Below are positions 7,642 to 16,616 of a DNA stretch of 64,000 bases, piece after piece. Source of the DNA: Paenibacillus ferrarius (GTDB lineage: Bacteria > Bacillota > Bacilli > Paenibacillales > NBRC-103111). Every line of letters begins with the position of its first letter. Within the stretch, counting starts at the first letter, position 1. A program made the translations under genes and the position numbers. The notes beneath the pieces were generated by a model that saw only the letters and a program-made list of their open reading frames with translations, had not been told where the DNA came from and ran no database searches. The DNA lies in assembly GCF_002027705.1 (NCBI RefSeq), contig NZ_MBTG01000072.1:62001-126000 (forward strand). Reading direction: 5' to 3'.

Positions 7642-8634
7642 TCATGATGTCGTTTCCCTAATAACCAAATTATTCGCTAAGGTTACATGGGTTACGGTAT
7701 GACCTTGGATGAGGGCATGCATGCGTTCCAGCGTCGCCTCGCCGATTGCTTCTCTTGGGTAGTGGATCGTTGTAATGGCAGGAAAAGTCTGGGAGGACAT
7801 CAGGATATCCTCGCAACCTGCAACAGCCAACTGCTCAGGGACTGAAATTCCCAGCTTTTTACAAGCGGCTACTGCGCCTGCGGCCATTAGATCGTTTACA
7901 CATAAAAGAGCTTGATATGAGAAAGCAGGCTGCGCTGTCCATCTCGCTAACAAATGGCTATATGCCGTTTCAAAATTGCAGACATCCACCCGAATCAACT
8001 CATCCACCCGAATATCTTCTTCTTTGGCCGCTTGCATCAAAGCTCGGTTTCGCACTTCATAATGATGCGAGTTCATTTGCTCGTTAGCTGTCAAATAGGC
8101 GATTGATTGGTAGCCGCAACTTTTCAAATGAACAAATAACTGCTGCATGGCAGATCCCCAATCAATATCGAGAAAAGGCACCTCACGTCCTTCATTAAAG
8201 CTTGGCTCCATGATCGAAAAAATAGGAATACCCTGTAGGTGAAAATATTCAACCGTTGTTATTGAAAGGCTTTGTCCTAATAAAATAATGCCGTCTACCC
8301 TGCCAGCAAACAGCGACTTCAGGCTTTCCTCTTGATCCTGTTGAAACTTCTGAAAAAAAAGAAAATATCCGCGTTCCATTGCGCTTTTTTCCAGACTAAT
8401 CAATATTCCCGCTTCAAAAGGATTGCCCAAGTTATTGACCAAAACAGCCAGCTGCTGAGTTTTCTTGGTTTTCATGCTTTTAGCGATCAGATTGGGGCGA
8501 TAATCCAACTCTTCAATAACAGCAAGCACCTTGTTGCGGGTGGCTTCCTTTACATTTGACTTGTTATTCATCACATAGGATACAACGGCGACGGAGACGC
8601 CTGCGCGCTCGGCAACATCTTTTCGAGTGACCAT
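7642..8634 (-). CDS. LacI-family transcriptional repressor
   Basis: The 330-residue protein has the N-terminal LacI helix-turn-helix (TRKDVAERAGVSVAVVSYV) and hinge (NKVLAVIEELDYRPNLIAKSM), followed by a periplasmic-binding-protein-like effector domain (QLAVLVNN to the C-terminus, with VDGIILLGQ and VPEQLAVAGCED). AGGAGG precedes the ATG. Two copies of a TTTACTCGAGTA operator lie in its own promoter and before the PhyH gene, so it appears to repress itself and that oxygenase. The inducer is unknown; no sugar-uptake genes are adjacent. Confidence 0.93.
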   Translation of the reverse strand: MVTRKDVAERAGVSVAVVSYVMNNKSNVKEATRNKVLAVIEELDYRPNLIAKSMKTKKTQQLAVLVNNLGNPFEAGILISLEKSAMERGYFLFFQKFQQDQEESLKSLFAGRVDGIILLGQSLSITTVEYFHLQGIPIFSIMEPSFNEGREVPFLDIDWGSAMQQLFVHLKSCGYQSIAYLTANEQMNSHHYEVRNRALMQAAKEEDIRVDELIRVDVCNFETAYSHLLARWTAQPAFSYQALLCVNDLMAAGAVAACKKLGISVPEQLAVAGCEDILMSSQTFPAITTIHYPREAIGEATLERMHALIQGHTVTHVTLANNLVIRETTS

Positions 8635-8653
8635 ACTTCCTCCTTTCCAAGAA

Positions 8654-8669
8654 ATTTACTCGAGTATAT
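8654..8669. promoter_or_regulatory. LacI-family operator before the regulator gene
   Basis: ATTTACTCGAGTATAT, a one-mismatch version of the palindrome at 7577-7592, lies 20 bases upstream of the regulator start. This indicates autoregulation. Confidence 0.75.
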
Positions 8670-8712
8670 TTTAATTTATTTTAGATTTTTTACACGCTGC
8701 TGTCAATAATTA

Positions 8713-8743
8713 GTAAAAAAAAGGCCCCTCCCTGGGGCCTTTC
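8713..8743 (-). terminator. Terminator of the acyltransferase gene
   Basis: On the minus strand AAGGCCCC/GGGGCCTT is followed by TTTTTT; it lies just beyond the acyltransferase stop codon. Confidence 0.85.
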
Positions 8744-8744
8744 T

Positions 8745-9803
8745 CTATGAAATCGCTATCCATTTCCTTACTTTTCTATATAGCAGCGTCAGTACCCAAG
8801 GAATCGCTACAATTAGAACAAACACAATCGCGTTATACACATTGAAAAGCACAATCGAACCTGGCACATGAACTTTATATTTCCATAAAGAAAGCAGCGC
8901 CGGATGCATTAAGTACACACCAAATGACACCGAACCCAAAGAAACAAAAAACCGCGCCAAACCGACCCATTTCTGCTGCAGCCATTTGGCCAGCCAAATA
9001 AAGCTTATACCGATCCCCAAGCTGTATAACAACCACAGAATTTCAAACCATGTGTTTTCAAAATTGTAGCCTTTTAAGCCAAGCAGATAGAGTCCCGCAT
9101 AGGTAAGTCCACATAGGAGTGTTGCGGGCAGTATCCAGCCTTTGTTGCGATCCAGCCAAGAGCGGAATGCCCCGTAATTCATTCCAATGGCACCGCCAAT
9201 GAGAAAATATCCAAAGTAGGTAATGCACAGCTCCGGCTTGTGGTCGATGGTCCCGAACCAATGACTGTAGACGTAGACGCCAGCTTGAACGGCTAATCCC
9301 CAGAAGGCCAATGTTCGTTTGAACCAAGCAGCCTTCCTAACGGCCCATACCAGCAGCGGAAACAGCACATAAAACTGTACGATAATAATCATGAAATACA
9401 GATGATAGCCGGAATCCGCCCATTTCAGCTGCTCCAGAAACACGCTGAAATCAAGCTTGATCGGATGATCAGGCGTCCACAGCCAGGGATTGTATATATA
9501 GTAGAAGAATGACCATACGATATAGGGGACTAAGACTTGACGAACACGTTTCCAATAAAAGATACCGGCCTGCTTAGCGCTCCAATTATCCGTATAGATG
9601 TAGAACAGCACGATGCCGCTCAAAAAAATAAAAACAGGAACAGCAAAATAGCTGATTTTGTTTAAAAATAAAACAAGCAGCTGCGTGCTGCTGCCTTTCA
9701 AAGCTGGATCCACTGTCCAATCCGCGGTAACATGAATCAGGACGACAGCAAGGATAGCGAGCGCTCGAACGATATCAAGCTCCGTGATTTTTGCTTTTGC
9801 CAT
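8745..9803 (-). CDS. Acyltransferase 3 family membrane protein
   Basis: The 352-residue protein has about ten membrane helices and the family signature at the N-terminus (ELDIVRALAILAVVLIHV, with the conserved RALAI and the active-site histidine of the helix-1 end), plus FLSGIVLFYIY and WKRVRQVLVPYIVWS. Members O-acylate extracellular sugars, such as cell-wall polysaccharide or teichoic acid. The substrate cannot be deduced. GAGG lies somewhat far (about 13 bases) before the ATG. It stands alone with its own terminator. Confidence 0.88.
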   Translation of the reverse strand: MAKAKITELDIVRALAILAVVLIHVTADWTVDPALKGSSTQLLVLFLNKISYFAVPVFIFLSGIVLFYIYTDNWSAKQAGIFYWKRVRQVLVPYIVWSFFYYIYNPWLWTPDHPIKLDFSVFLEQLKWADSGYHLYFMIIIVQFYVLFPLLVWAVRKAAWFKRTLAFWGLAVQAGVYVYSHWFGTIDHKPELCITYFGYFLIGGAIGMNYGAFRSWLDRNKGWILPATLLCGLTYAGLYLLGLKGYNFENTWFEILWLLYSLGIGISFIWLAKWLQQKWVGLARFFVSLGSVSFGVYLMHPALLSLWKYKVHVPGSIVLFNVYNAIVFVLIVAIPWVLTLLYRKVRKWIAIS

Positions 9804-9953
9804 GTCGGTTTCAAATCCTCTTTTCCTCTTAAATGCCCATTAACTACTATAGACAGTTTGGGCAAGTTTCGCAATATCACATTACGCTTAGCGCTGCGAT
9901 TCCCCGCCTTTAAGCTCGTATGCTCAGCATTACAGCGGCCAGATAGTGCAATG

Positions 9954-10526
9954 TTACGTCGAATACGTTTTCCGCTTCACAACTTGCCGTTTACGAGAGC
10001 CCATTAACACTCTAGCCACTGTTAAACCTGCTAATAGAAGGAAAGTACTCAAATACATCATTTTTATCCATATATTAGAACTATCTGTGCCTATCAATAA
10101 TCCATGAAGCAATGCAAGAATAAATATGGGGTAGGACAAGAAGTGGAAGGCCAGCCACAGCTTTCTTTTTAATTTGTGGCGAAGATCGGTTGTCAGGATG
10201 AGAAGCAGCAAGCCGTACATGGCGATAGTGCCGATTCCATTCAAGCCAGCGGAATTTGAGGCTGCAAAAGGAATTAAAATTTCCTTCCATTCGAATGGCA
10301 TGAAGGCATCAATGATTAACAGAACGGCATGCAGCAAAGCTAAACAAGTGCCTGTATAATTTGCGGAAGTATGCCAGCGCAGCAATTGCGCCTTCCTCTG
10401 GCCTTTCCAATAAGGAAAGCTATATGAAATCCCCAACGCCATGCCTATGAAGAGGCTGAGGTACGCTAAAATACCAAAAAGACGGATAAGCGACCAAGAA
10501 GGCAAATCAACCAGGATTTGAATCAT
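9954..10526 (-). CDS. Ferric-reductase-like (MsrQ/YedZ-type) heme membrane protein
   Basis: The 190-residue protein has five or six membrane segments with histidines positioned as in ferric reductase-like domains (LLRWHTSANYTG, LLHAVLLII, AFHFLSYPIFILALLHG). These would hold b-type heme and pass electrons across the membrane. The start at 10526 follows GGTGGGAG and overlaps the end of apbE by 20 bases; the open frame begins at 10562, inside apbE, without a better ribosome-binding site. The coupling to apbE suggests a flavin-linked electron-transfer role (inference). Confidence 0.75.
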   Translation of the reverse strand: MIQILVDLPSWSLIRLFGILAYLSLFIGMALGISYSFPYWKGQRKAQLLRWHTSANYTGTCLALLHAVLLIIDAFMPFEWKEILIPFAASNSAGLNGIGTIAMYGLLLLILTTDLRHKLKRKLWLAFHFLSYPIFILALLHGLLIGTDSSNIWIKMMYLSTFLLLAGLTVARVLMGSRKRQVVKRKTYST

Positions 10527-11535
10527 TTCCACTCCCACCTTTCTCATTCGAATCGTACACATAATCTGGCTGAAGACCTACCCATTGCCCATTGACCCAC
10601 TTCGCCTCGGACTTCACATAATGGACGGCTCCATCGTTGGTGTATATGAGGGCCTCCAACCGCTCGGTTTTTCTGCGAAACAGCGCTATCCCCTCTTGAA
10701 TGCCCAGAATACAGATTACCTTCGCCCAAATCTCGCAATCCACCAAGTTAGCGCCTACAACAGAACATTGGATCACAGAGGATTTGCTTGGTTTCATTGT
10801 TCGAGGATCTATGAGATGATGCATGTTCCCCTCATTGGTCTGCCAACTTCTTCGCTGTGTACTTGAGGTGGCAACAGCTCCATTCATTAATAGAAGCATG
10901 ACCTCACGATCAAGTTCCACTGGGTGCGGATTGGCAATCGCAACGACCCAAGGCTCCTCCTCCGATGCGCCTCCCCAGACTTCAACATCCCCGCCTGCGT
11001 TAACTAACCCGCGCTGCACTTGCCTCTCTCTGCGAAGAACATCCGAAAGTCCTCGAACGGCCCAGCTCTTGGCAATACCGCCCAGATCAATTGTCTGATT
11101 GGCTTTCATTTGAACGGACTGCATCTGCATGTTTATATCGAGATCCATATGTAATTCCTCATTTTGCGACAGAGGTCGAGCAGGTCCAGAACCTTCCAGC
11201 AACCTATCCACATGGTCAAGCAATTCAAACGTACGATCGTAGCCTGCTCGCTCAAGCGCGGGCAATATAGCAATATGAAATACGCCCTCAGTCAGCTCAA
11301 AATAATGCTGAGAAAGCGCCAAAATTGCTGCCATTTCTTCGGAAATGAGACAACGGCTTCCTGCCCGTTTGTTCAGCAGTGAACATTCACTGTAAGGGAG
11401 AAAACGGCTGAACCGCGCCTCTGCAAGTGTGAAATATGTCTTTGCACTGGATGCTAGATCCGTCATTTCATAGTTTGAAGCAAGCAAAAGTTGGATCTGC
11501 GTATTCATCGCTCGAAAGCTAATTTCCTTGAGCAT
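10507..11535 (-). CDS. apbE: FAD:protein FMN transferase (ApbE family)
   Basis: ApbE enzymes attach FMN covalently to threonine or serine of extracytoplasmic flavoproteins. The 342-residue protein has FRAMNTQIQLLL, SRFLPYSECSLLNKRAG, the conserved DLGGIAKSWAVRGL, GLVNAGGDVEVWG, and C-terminal HHLIDPRTMKPS and the magnesium/FAD region VVGANLVDCEIWAK. No signal peptide or lipobox is seen, so it would act inside the membrane face. It sits between a small membrane-anchored protein and a heme membrane protein. No FMN-binding substrate domain is encoded next to it. Confidence 0.88.
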   Translation of the reverse strand: MLKEISFRAMNTQIQLLLASNYEMTDLASSAKTYFTLAEARFSRFLPYSECSLLNKRAGSRCLISEEMAAILALSQHYFELTEGVFHIAILPALERAGYDRTFELLDHVDRLLEGSGPARPLSQNEELHMDLDINMQMQSVQMKANQTIDLGGIAKSWAVRGLSDVLRRERQVQRGLVNAGGDVEVWGGASEEEPWVVAIANPHPVELDREVMLLLMNGAVATSSTQRRSWQTNEGNMHHLIDPRTMKPSKSSVIQCSVVGANLVDCEIWAKVICILGIQEGIALFRRKTERLEALIYTNDGAVHYVKSEAKWVNGQWVGLQPDYVYDSNEKGGSGNDSNPG

Positions 11536-11558
11536 GCCTGTTCACCCTAAATCATTTT

Positions 11559-11846
11559 TTATGAGGCTTGACTTCTTGTATGTGATTTCAGTTCAGACTG
11601 TGAAGAACGGTTGAGAGGGGCAGTTGACTGGTTATTATTTCGTCTTCGGGCATCTCTGCTGTCCGTAACATGTGTGCTGGCATTCTCTTTCTGAACGGTG
11701 ACGGGAGCAAGCTTCTGTTTGGATAAGGAAGCAGCAGTCACTGCTGCCAGAAACGGCGGGCTGGATTTCACTTCTTGAAATAAATAAAAAATCAGAACTC
11801 CCAAGACGATCCCGATTTGCCATTTGGTCCATTTGGATTTTTTCAT
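11559..11846 (-). CDS. Small membrane-anchored hypothetical protein
   Basis: I do not recognise this 95-residue protein. It has a short basic N-terminus, one membrane segment (WQIGIVLGVLIFYLF, residues 9-23) and an extracytoplasmic, polar tail rich in Ser, Asn, Gln and Arg. AGGTGGAA lies before the ATG at 11846. It is the first gene of a three-gene run with apbE and the ferric-reductase-like protein (gap 23 bases), so it may serve the same electron-transfer function. It lacks the FMN-binding domain expected of an ApbE substrate. Confidence 0.65.
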   Translation of the reverse strand: MKKSKWTKWQIGIVLGVLIFYLFQEVKSSPPFLAAVTAASLSKQKLAPVTVQKENASTHVTDSRDARRRNNNQSTAPLNRSSQSELKSHTRSQAS

Positions 11847-11975
11847 AGTAATTCCACCTTCGATTTGCTTGCTTACGCATGACTTGGATTAAGCTTGTTT
11901 TTATTATAGTCAATTCTCTGCCCAGAAGCCTGAATCCTATCTTAACAATAACTGAAAATCCGCTGAAACTGTCAA

Positions 11976-12024
11976 TAAAAAAAGACTATCCAACTAAGTC
12001 ATTTTCTCAACTTAGGGATAGTCT
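11976..12024. terminator. Terminator downstream of yheA
   Basis: Stem AGACTATCC/GGATAGTCT with inner CTAAGT/ACTTAG pairing; on the minus strand it is followed by TTTTTTTATT. Confidence 0.85.
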
Positions 12025-12029
12025 ATTTT

Positions 12030-12365
12030 TTATTTCAACATCGCAGTTAAAGGCTCCGCGATAATCCGCTGTACATCCTCTAGTACTACAGATAATCTGC
12101 GTTCCACATCGAACAATTGATTGATGCGGGGATTCAGCGCAAGCACCTCATACAGCTTTTGTAATTGTTCCATATCCTCTTGCGGCGGCATGCCATCCAT
12201 GCCTATTTTTTGCTGGAGCTCACCTTGACGCTGCCGAAAATCCGCCAACAAGCTTTGGCTGGATGGATCCTGCTCAATTTGCGCGCGGCTCTCCAGCATA
12301 TCCTTATATTCATTGCTGTCTTTGATCGCTTTTGCCAATTCATATGCCTTATCATGTACGTTCAT
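12030..12365 (-). CDS. yheA: YheA/YlbF-family protein (UPF0342)
   Basis: The 111-residue helical protein matches the YheA branch of the YlbF/YmcA superfamily: MNVHDKAYELAKAIKDSNEY at the start, LLADFRQRQGELQQK in the middle, and a C-terminal helix ending IIAEPLTAMLK. In B. subtilis yheA is near yheC and yheD, as here. The ATG at 12365 has GAGGAGG nine bases before it; nine upstream codons are open but lack such a site. Its molecular role is unknown. Confidence 0.85.
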   Translation of the reverse strand: MNVHDKAYELAKAIKDSNEYKDMLESRAQIEQDPSSQSLLADFRQRQGELQQKIGMDGMPPQEDMEQLQKLYEVLALNPRINQLFDVERRLSVVLEDVQRIIAEPLTAMLK

Positions 12366-12507
12366 GTTTGTTATCCTCCTCGTTTCTCTCATTCATGGTT
12401 GGGCTTTTCCCTTTGTACTTTCCATATATACATAAGCACCAAGGGGTATATGTCCTCATATGATGGAGTAGTTTACTTTGCTTAATCTGCAATGCCATTA
12501 TGCCCAC

Positions 12508-12551
12508 ATAAGAAAGATTGCGTTTTTAGTTAACGAAAACTGCTTTCTTAT
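12508..12551. repeat. Imperfect inverted repeat upstream of the yheCD cluster
   Basis: ATAAGAAAG and CTTTCTTAT flank a second complementary pair (GTTTT and AAAAC). It lies in the 270-base gap between the divergent yheA and first yheD-like genes. No T-run follows, so a terminator is unlikely; no other feature was recognised in this gap. Confidence 0.5.
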
Positions 12552-12638
12552 CGGCGATAAAACATACCTTTACACGCGGTCGATCATCCTCGAATGGCCT
12601 CGATAGGGGTTTTCTCATGCTGGAAGGAGTGTTTGCTA

Positions 12639-14015
12639 TTGACCAGGACGAAAGTTGGAATATCCATTCAAGGCACCAGCATCTATTTGGATGATCGGAC
12701 CGTTGTTCTAAGTGAAGCCATTGCGAAAAAATGGAAAGTTCCGACCAATCAAACGATAACCATGCGATTTGGTTCCGCCAAACAGGAGGTCAAGGTTGTT
12801 TCCGCCGCTACGTCGAACAGCCTGCGTGTAAATCCTACCCTCGCCTCCAAAATTGGTCTATACCAAGGAGCCCGCCTTAATCTCCATTATAGGCAAAATA
12901 CGAGCACCTTGTCGATTGGGCCTCTGATTGGCGTTATGATCAGCCGGGTTTATGCCGGTTCCAAAGATCGTCCATTCGGTGCTATTACCGCTTTTTGTAA
13001 AGAAATGACGGATGCGTGTGAACAATTTGGAGCGATGGTGATCTTTTTTCCGCCTAATGAAATGCATGCCAACGCCCAAACCGTTAACGCCTATTCGTAT
13101 TCCAATGGTTCCTGGAGCAAAAAGACGTTCCCGATTCCCAATGTCATCTATAATCGGCTCACTTCGCGCAGATTTGAGAACAGAACGAATGTCCAACAAT
13201 TCATGAAAGATGTCAAAGCTCGTTATGCCACAGAAATCTTCAATGAAAAATATTTGGACAAAACGGAAGTATTCCAAGCTTTGCGCAAAGATAACAGCCT
13301 GCATGACTTCTTACCCGAGTCTTATCTTTTCAAAAACTATCAGATGCTGAAATCCATGGCTGCCCGCCATCCTGTGCTCTTCCTTAAACCCATTACTGGA
13401 AGTTTGGGCAAAGGCATTATTCGTATTCGCAAAGAACCTGGAGCGGGCTATGTCTGCCATTTTACGAATCTCTCCGGTGCCCGCAAACAATCCTTCCCTT
13501 CGCTGACTACTGTTTTTCATGCCTTATCCGGCAAACTCAAGGCACAACGCTACCAGCTGCAGCAAGGACTTGATCTCATCACAGCAGACGGCAATCCCGT
13601 TGACTTCCGCGCACTCGTTCAGCGTGGTGCTACAGGTCAATGGGCCATCACCTCGATTGTTGGGCGCATCGCGGGAACCCAGCATTTTGTATCCAATCTG
13701 GCACGTGGCGGAAGTCTGACAACAGTATCAGGCGCTCTGGCCAAAACATCTTTTGCCTCCGCTACACGCGTTTCCATTACCGCTCGCCTGCGCAAAGCTT
13801 CTTTGGACATCGCCAAAGGGATTGAAACACAAATCCCCTACCATTTTGGAGAGCTGGGAATCGATCTTGCTGTTGATAAAACCGGGAAGGTTTGGCTGCT
13901 TGAAGTGAACTCCAAACCGTCCAAGGATGATAATACACCGCTTAATCATGAGCGGAAAATTAGACCATCAGTCAAACAAATTGTGCAATATGCGCGTTAT
14001 CTAGCGAAGTTCTGA
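12639..14015 (+). CDS. YheD-like endospore coat-associated protein (ATP-grasp), paralogue 1
   Basis: The 458-residue protein has the long YheD architecture: an N-terminal domain of about 90 residues (TRTKVGISIQGTSIYLDD onward) followed by the YheC/D ATP-grasp fold. ATP-grasp marks are VLFLKPITGSLGKGIIRI (near 245), YQLQQGLDLI, DFRALVQRG, and the metal-binding end ELGIDLAVDKTGKVWLLEVN-SKP. Relatives associate with the B. subtilis spore coat; the ligase substrate is unknown. I chose the TTG at 12639, with GGAAGGAG nine bases before it. It heads a run of five paralogues that are probably co-transcribed. Confidence 0.9.
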   Translation: MTRTKVGISIQGTSIYLDDRTVVLSEAIAKKWKVPTNQTITMRFGSAKQEVKVVSAATSNSLRVNPTLASKIGLYQGARLNLHYRQNTSTLSIGPLIGVMISRVYAGSKDRPFGAITAFCKEMTDACEQFGAMVIFFPPNEMHANAQTVNAYSYSNGSWSKKTFPIPNVIYNRLTSRRFENRTNVQQFMKDVKARYATEIFNEKYLDKTEVFQALRKDNSLHDFLPESYLFKNYQMLKSMAARHPVLFLKPITGSLGKGIIRIRKEPGAGYVCHFTNLSGARKQSFPSLTTVFHALSGKLKAQRYQLQQGLDLITADGNPVDFRALVQRGATGQWAITSIVGRIAGTQHFVSNLARGGSLTTVSGALAKTSFASATRVSITARLRKASLDIAKGIETQIPYHFGELGIDLAVDKTGKVWLLEVNSKPSKDDNTPLNHERKIRPSVKQIVQYARYLAKF

Positions 14016-14024
14016 GGTGAAATT

Positions 14025-15152
14025 ATGCGGCGAAGCCCACAACGTCCCTTACTCGGGATTATGGTAACGGAATTGAATCGAGAGCTGCCCTTTGCCAGTG
14101 CAGACTTCTACCAAAGTCTTACTTTGCACGGTGCCAATGAAGGACTGGATGTCTTCGTTTTCTCACCGAATCGCATCGATTGGCAGCAAGGCTTAGTGCG
14201 GGGATACCGTTATGAGAGTGAAAGAAAGGAATGGGTCATGAAGCTCTTTCCCCTCCCTCCCCTGATCTATGATCGGTGCTTCTTCAGCAGCAAACGCAGC
14301 TATCAGCAATACCGTTACCATGTGAGCAGGCTTCGCAAGACACCCAGTATTCGCTTCCTTGGTTATGGTTTGAGCGGAAAGTGGGAAGTAGGCCAAATCC
14401 TGCAAAAGGACAGCGCTTTGCACAGCTATTTGCCTGAAACGAGCTTGCTCACTGGCCGCTCACAGCTGAAAGAATGGCTTCGAAGCAGGAACGACGTCTT
14501 CCTGAAGCCGCAGGGCGGGAGTCAAGGCAGAGGGGCTCTGCACCTTCAACATCTTCGTGCAACCGAAGGCGGCAGCATGTTTCTAATAAAAGGACGCGAC
14601 GCCAACAATCGATCCATTCAGCAGCAGTTCAAGGAGTTTGATGCGTGCTGGAGCTGGCTTCACCGGATGATCGGATCACGTCCTTATCTCATCCAGGAAT
14701 ACCTTACTCTGCAATCTTCGCAGGGCATGGCTTATGATGTCCGCTCCCTTGTACAAAAAAATGGTCAAGGCCAGTGGGAAATATCAGGGATGGCTGCGCG
14801 TATCGGCAAGCCCGGAAGCATTACTTCCAACCTGCATGGCGGAGGCACCGCAGAAGATGTCTCCAACTTCCTAACCAAGGAATTCGGAGCCTTCCAAGCG
14901 GAGGAACTGATCGATACGCTTACGCAACTCTCAAGCCGTGTCCCCTTTGTACTGGAAACGTATCATGGGCGATTAGCTGAGCTCGGTATCGACTTTGGGA
15001 TCGATACTCAAGGGCGTATATGGATTCTGGAAGTAAACTCGAAGCCAGGCAGAACGATATTTGCGCGTATGCATAATAATAAAGCACAAACGAAATCAAT
15101 TGCGAACCCGATACATTATGCTGGATTTTTACTTCATAAAAAGCTGAGCTGA
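14025..15152 (+). CDS. YheC-like endospore coat-associated protein (ATP-grasp), paralogue 2
   Basis: This 375-residue protein has the short YheC architecture, without the 90-residue N-terminal domain. It keeps PLLGIMVTEL, PPLIYDRCFF, VFLKPQGGSQGRGALHL (ATP binding), YLIQEYLTL, DVRSLVQKNGQGQWE and the C-terminal ELGIDFGIDTQGRIWILEVN-SKPGR that holds the metal-binding residues. It lies nine bases behind paralogue 1 with AGGTGA before the ATG. The function is inferred as a spore-coat-associated peptide ligase-like enzyme. Confidence 0.9.
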   Translation: MRRSPQRPLLGIMVTELNRELPFASADFYQSLTLHGANEGLDVFVFSPNRIDWQQGLVRGYRYESERKEWVMKLFPLPPLIYDRCFFSSKRSYQQYRYHVSRLRKTPSIRFLGYGLSGKWEVGQILQKDSALHSYLPETSLLTGRSQLKEWLRSRNDVFLKPQGGSQGRGALHLQHLRATEGGSMFLIKGRDANNRSIQQQFKEFDACWSWLHRMIGSRPYLIQEYLTLQSSQGMAYDVRSLVQKNGQGQWEISGMAARIGKPGSITSNLHGGGTAEDVSNFLTKEFGAFQAEELIDTLTQLSSRVPFVLETYHGRLAELGIDFGIDTQGRIWILEVNSKPGRTIFARMHNNKAQTKSIANPIHYAGFLLHKKLS

Positions 15153-15251
15153 GCTTGGCATCGCTGGTATGTGCCTGAATATGCAGACGGTGATTTCTGC
15201 TTGTTTAGACACGGAAAGCCCGTAGGGCAACAAGTTTAGGAGGGTAACCTA

Positions 15252-16616
15252 ATGAGTTTGACAACGTGTATGCTCCACGCCGTACAACGAACAGATAGAT
15301 CGGTCTACTTAACAAGTGAACTCGTCAAAGCTTTACGGTTAACCGGCAATAAATCAATTACTGTAAAGGTTGGCACCAAATCCACAACTCTACCGATCCG
15401 CCTGATCAAAAAAAGTGGTCAGCATATGTACATTCCGCTTTCCTTAATGGCTACACTGCGTATTCCGCGAGCCGGAAGCGTCTTAGTATCAAGTTCCACC
15501 AATAAAGAACTTCGAATCGGTCCTGTGATAGGAATCCTAACGAATGTGGAGAATGGCACCTCTCCATTTGGTTCCAAAACAGGATTTATTCGTCAAATTA
15601 TGAACACAAGTTCAAATAAATCTTTCGTTTACGCGTTCAGCCCCAGGAGTGTGAACTGGGTCCAAGAAACCGTTACAGGGATCATCCCCAAAGAGGGCGG
15701 GGGCTGGGTCCGCAAAACCTTCCCATTGCCGGATGTCGTCTACAATCGCTTATCCAGCCGGAAAGCAGAAAAGTCCGCAGGTATGGAAGGCTTTAAGGAT
15801 CGCTTTGTACGAAAAGGCATTCCTCTCTTTAACTGGAGTTTCTTTGATAAATGGGATGTTTATAAAATGCTGGACGGAGACGATGCCTTCCGCTTTGTAC
15901 CCGAATCTCACATCAATCCATCAGCTGAGCAAATCAAGGAAATGCTGGATAAACATAAATTCATTTATTTGAAGCCCACAGCAGGAAGCTTGGGGATCGG
16001 TATTTTCCGTGTCACCTATAATCCAAAGCGAGGTTATTTCGTCCGCTACCGCAAAGGCGGCAAGAATGTGCTTATTCGCTACGGCAAATTTGATGGCTTG
16101 ATGCAAATGCTCGGAACCGGACGCGGCCGGCTTACCAACTATGTCGCCCAGCAAGGAATTCGTCTCATTGAGATCGACAGCTGTCCTATTGACTTCCGCT
16201 TCCATCTGACGAAGAACGGCAGCAACAAGTGGGTCGTCGCGGCAATAGGCGCAAAGAAATCTGGCAAAGGCAGCGTCACCACCCATATTCGCAATGGAGG
16301 CCAGTTAATGACACCGGAGCAGGTGCTTCGTCAAATCTACGGCAGCCGTGCAGAGCAAGTGCTGACGAATGCCAAAGAAACAGCGATTAAGCTCGCTGAA
16401 GGGATCGAGAACAATTACAACCATTTGCTCGGAGAACTTGGTTTCGATATCGGAATTGATCAAAGCGAGAAAATCTGGATGTTTGAGGCGAATGCCAAAC
16501 CCGGAAGATCGATCTTCAAACATCCTTCCTTGAAAGAAGGCGACGTGGCCACGATCCAAAATATTTATGAACATTGCCTCTACTTGAGCCGCTTCCGTTC
16601 AAGGAGGGAAAGCTGA
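15252..16616 (+). CDS. YheD-like endospore coat-associated protein (ATP-grasp), paralogue 3
   Basis: The 454-residue protein repeats the long architecture of paralogue 1: an N-terminal domain (TCMLHAVQRTDRSVYLTSEL, with VLVSSSTNKELRIGPVIG at its end) and the ATP-grasp fold with FIYLKPTAGSLGIGIFRV, YVAQQGIRLIEID, DFRFHLTKNG and ELGFDIGIDQSEKIWMFEAN-AKPGR. The usual LEVN is LEAN-like here. TTAGGAGGG precedes the ATG. A 99-base gap separates it from paralogue 2, the longest in the array, so a second promoter is possible. Confidence 0.9.
   Translation: MSLTTCMLHAVQRTDRSVYLTSELVKALRLTGNKSITVKVGTKSTTLPIRLIKKSGQHMYIPLSLMATLRIPRAGSVLVSSSTNKELRIGPVIGILTNVENGTSPFGSKTGFIRQIMNTSSNKSFVYAFSPRSVNWVQETVTGIIPKEGGGWVRKTFPLPDVVYNRLSSRKAEKSAGMEGFKDRFVRKGIPLFNWSFFDKWDVYKMLDGDDAFRFVPESHINPSAEQIKEMLDKHKFIYLKPTAGSLGIGIFRVTYNPKRGYFVRYRKGGKNVLIRYGKFDGLMQMLGTGRGRLTNYVAQQGIRLIEIDSCPIDFRFHLTKNGSNKWVVAAIGAKKSGKGSVTTHIRNGGQLMTPEQVLRQIYGSRAEQVLTNAKETAIKLAEGIENNYNHLLGELGFDIGIDQSEKIWMFEANAKPGRSIFKHPSLKEGDVATIQNIYEHCLYLSRFRSRRES

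Noticed and set aside
12422..12480. Sigma-K-like promoter (AC and CATATGATG) for the yheCD array.
   Set aside because: Spacing and -10 both deviate, and the site is 160 or more bases from the start; not supportable without transcript data.
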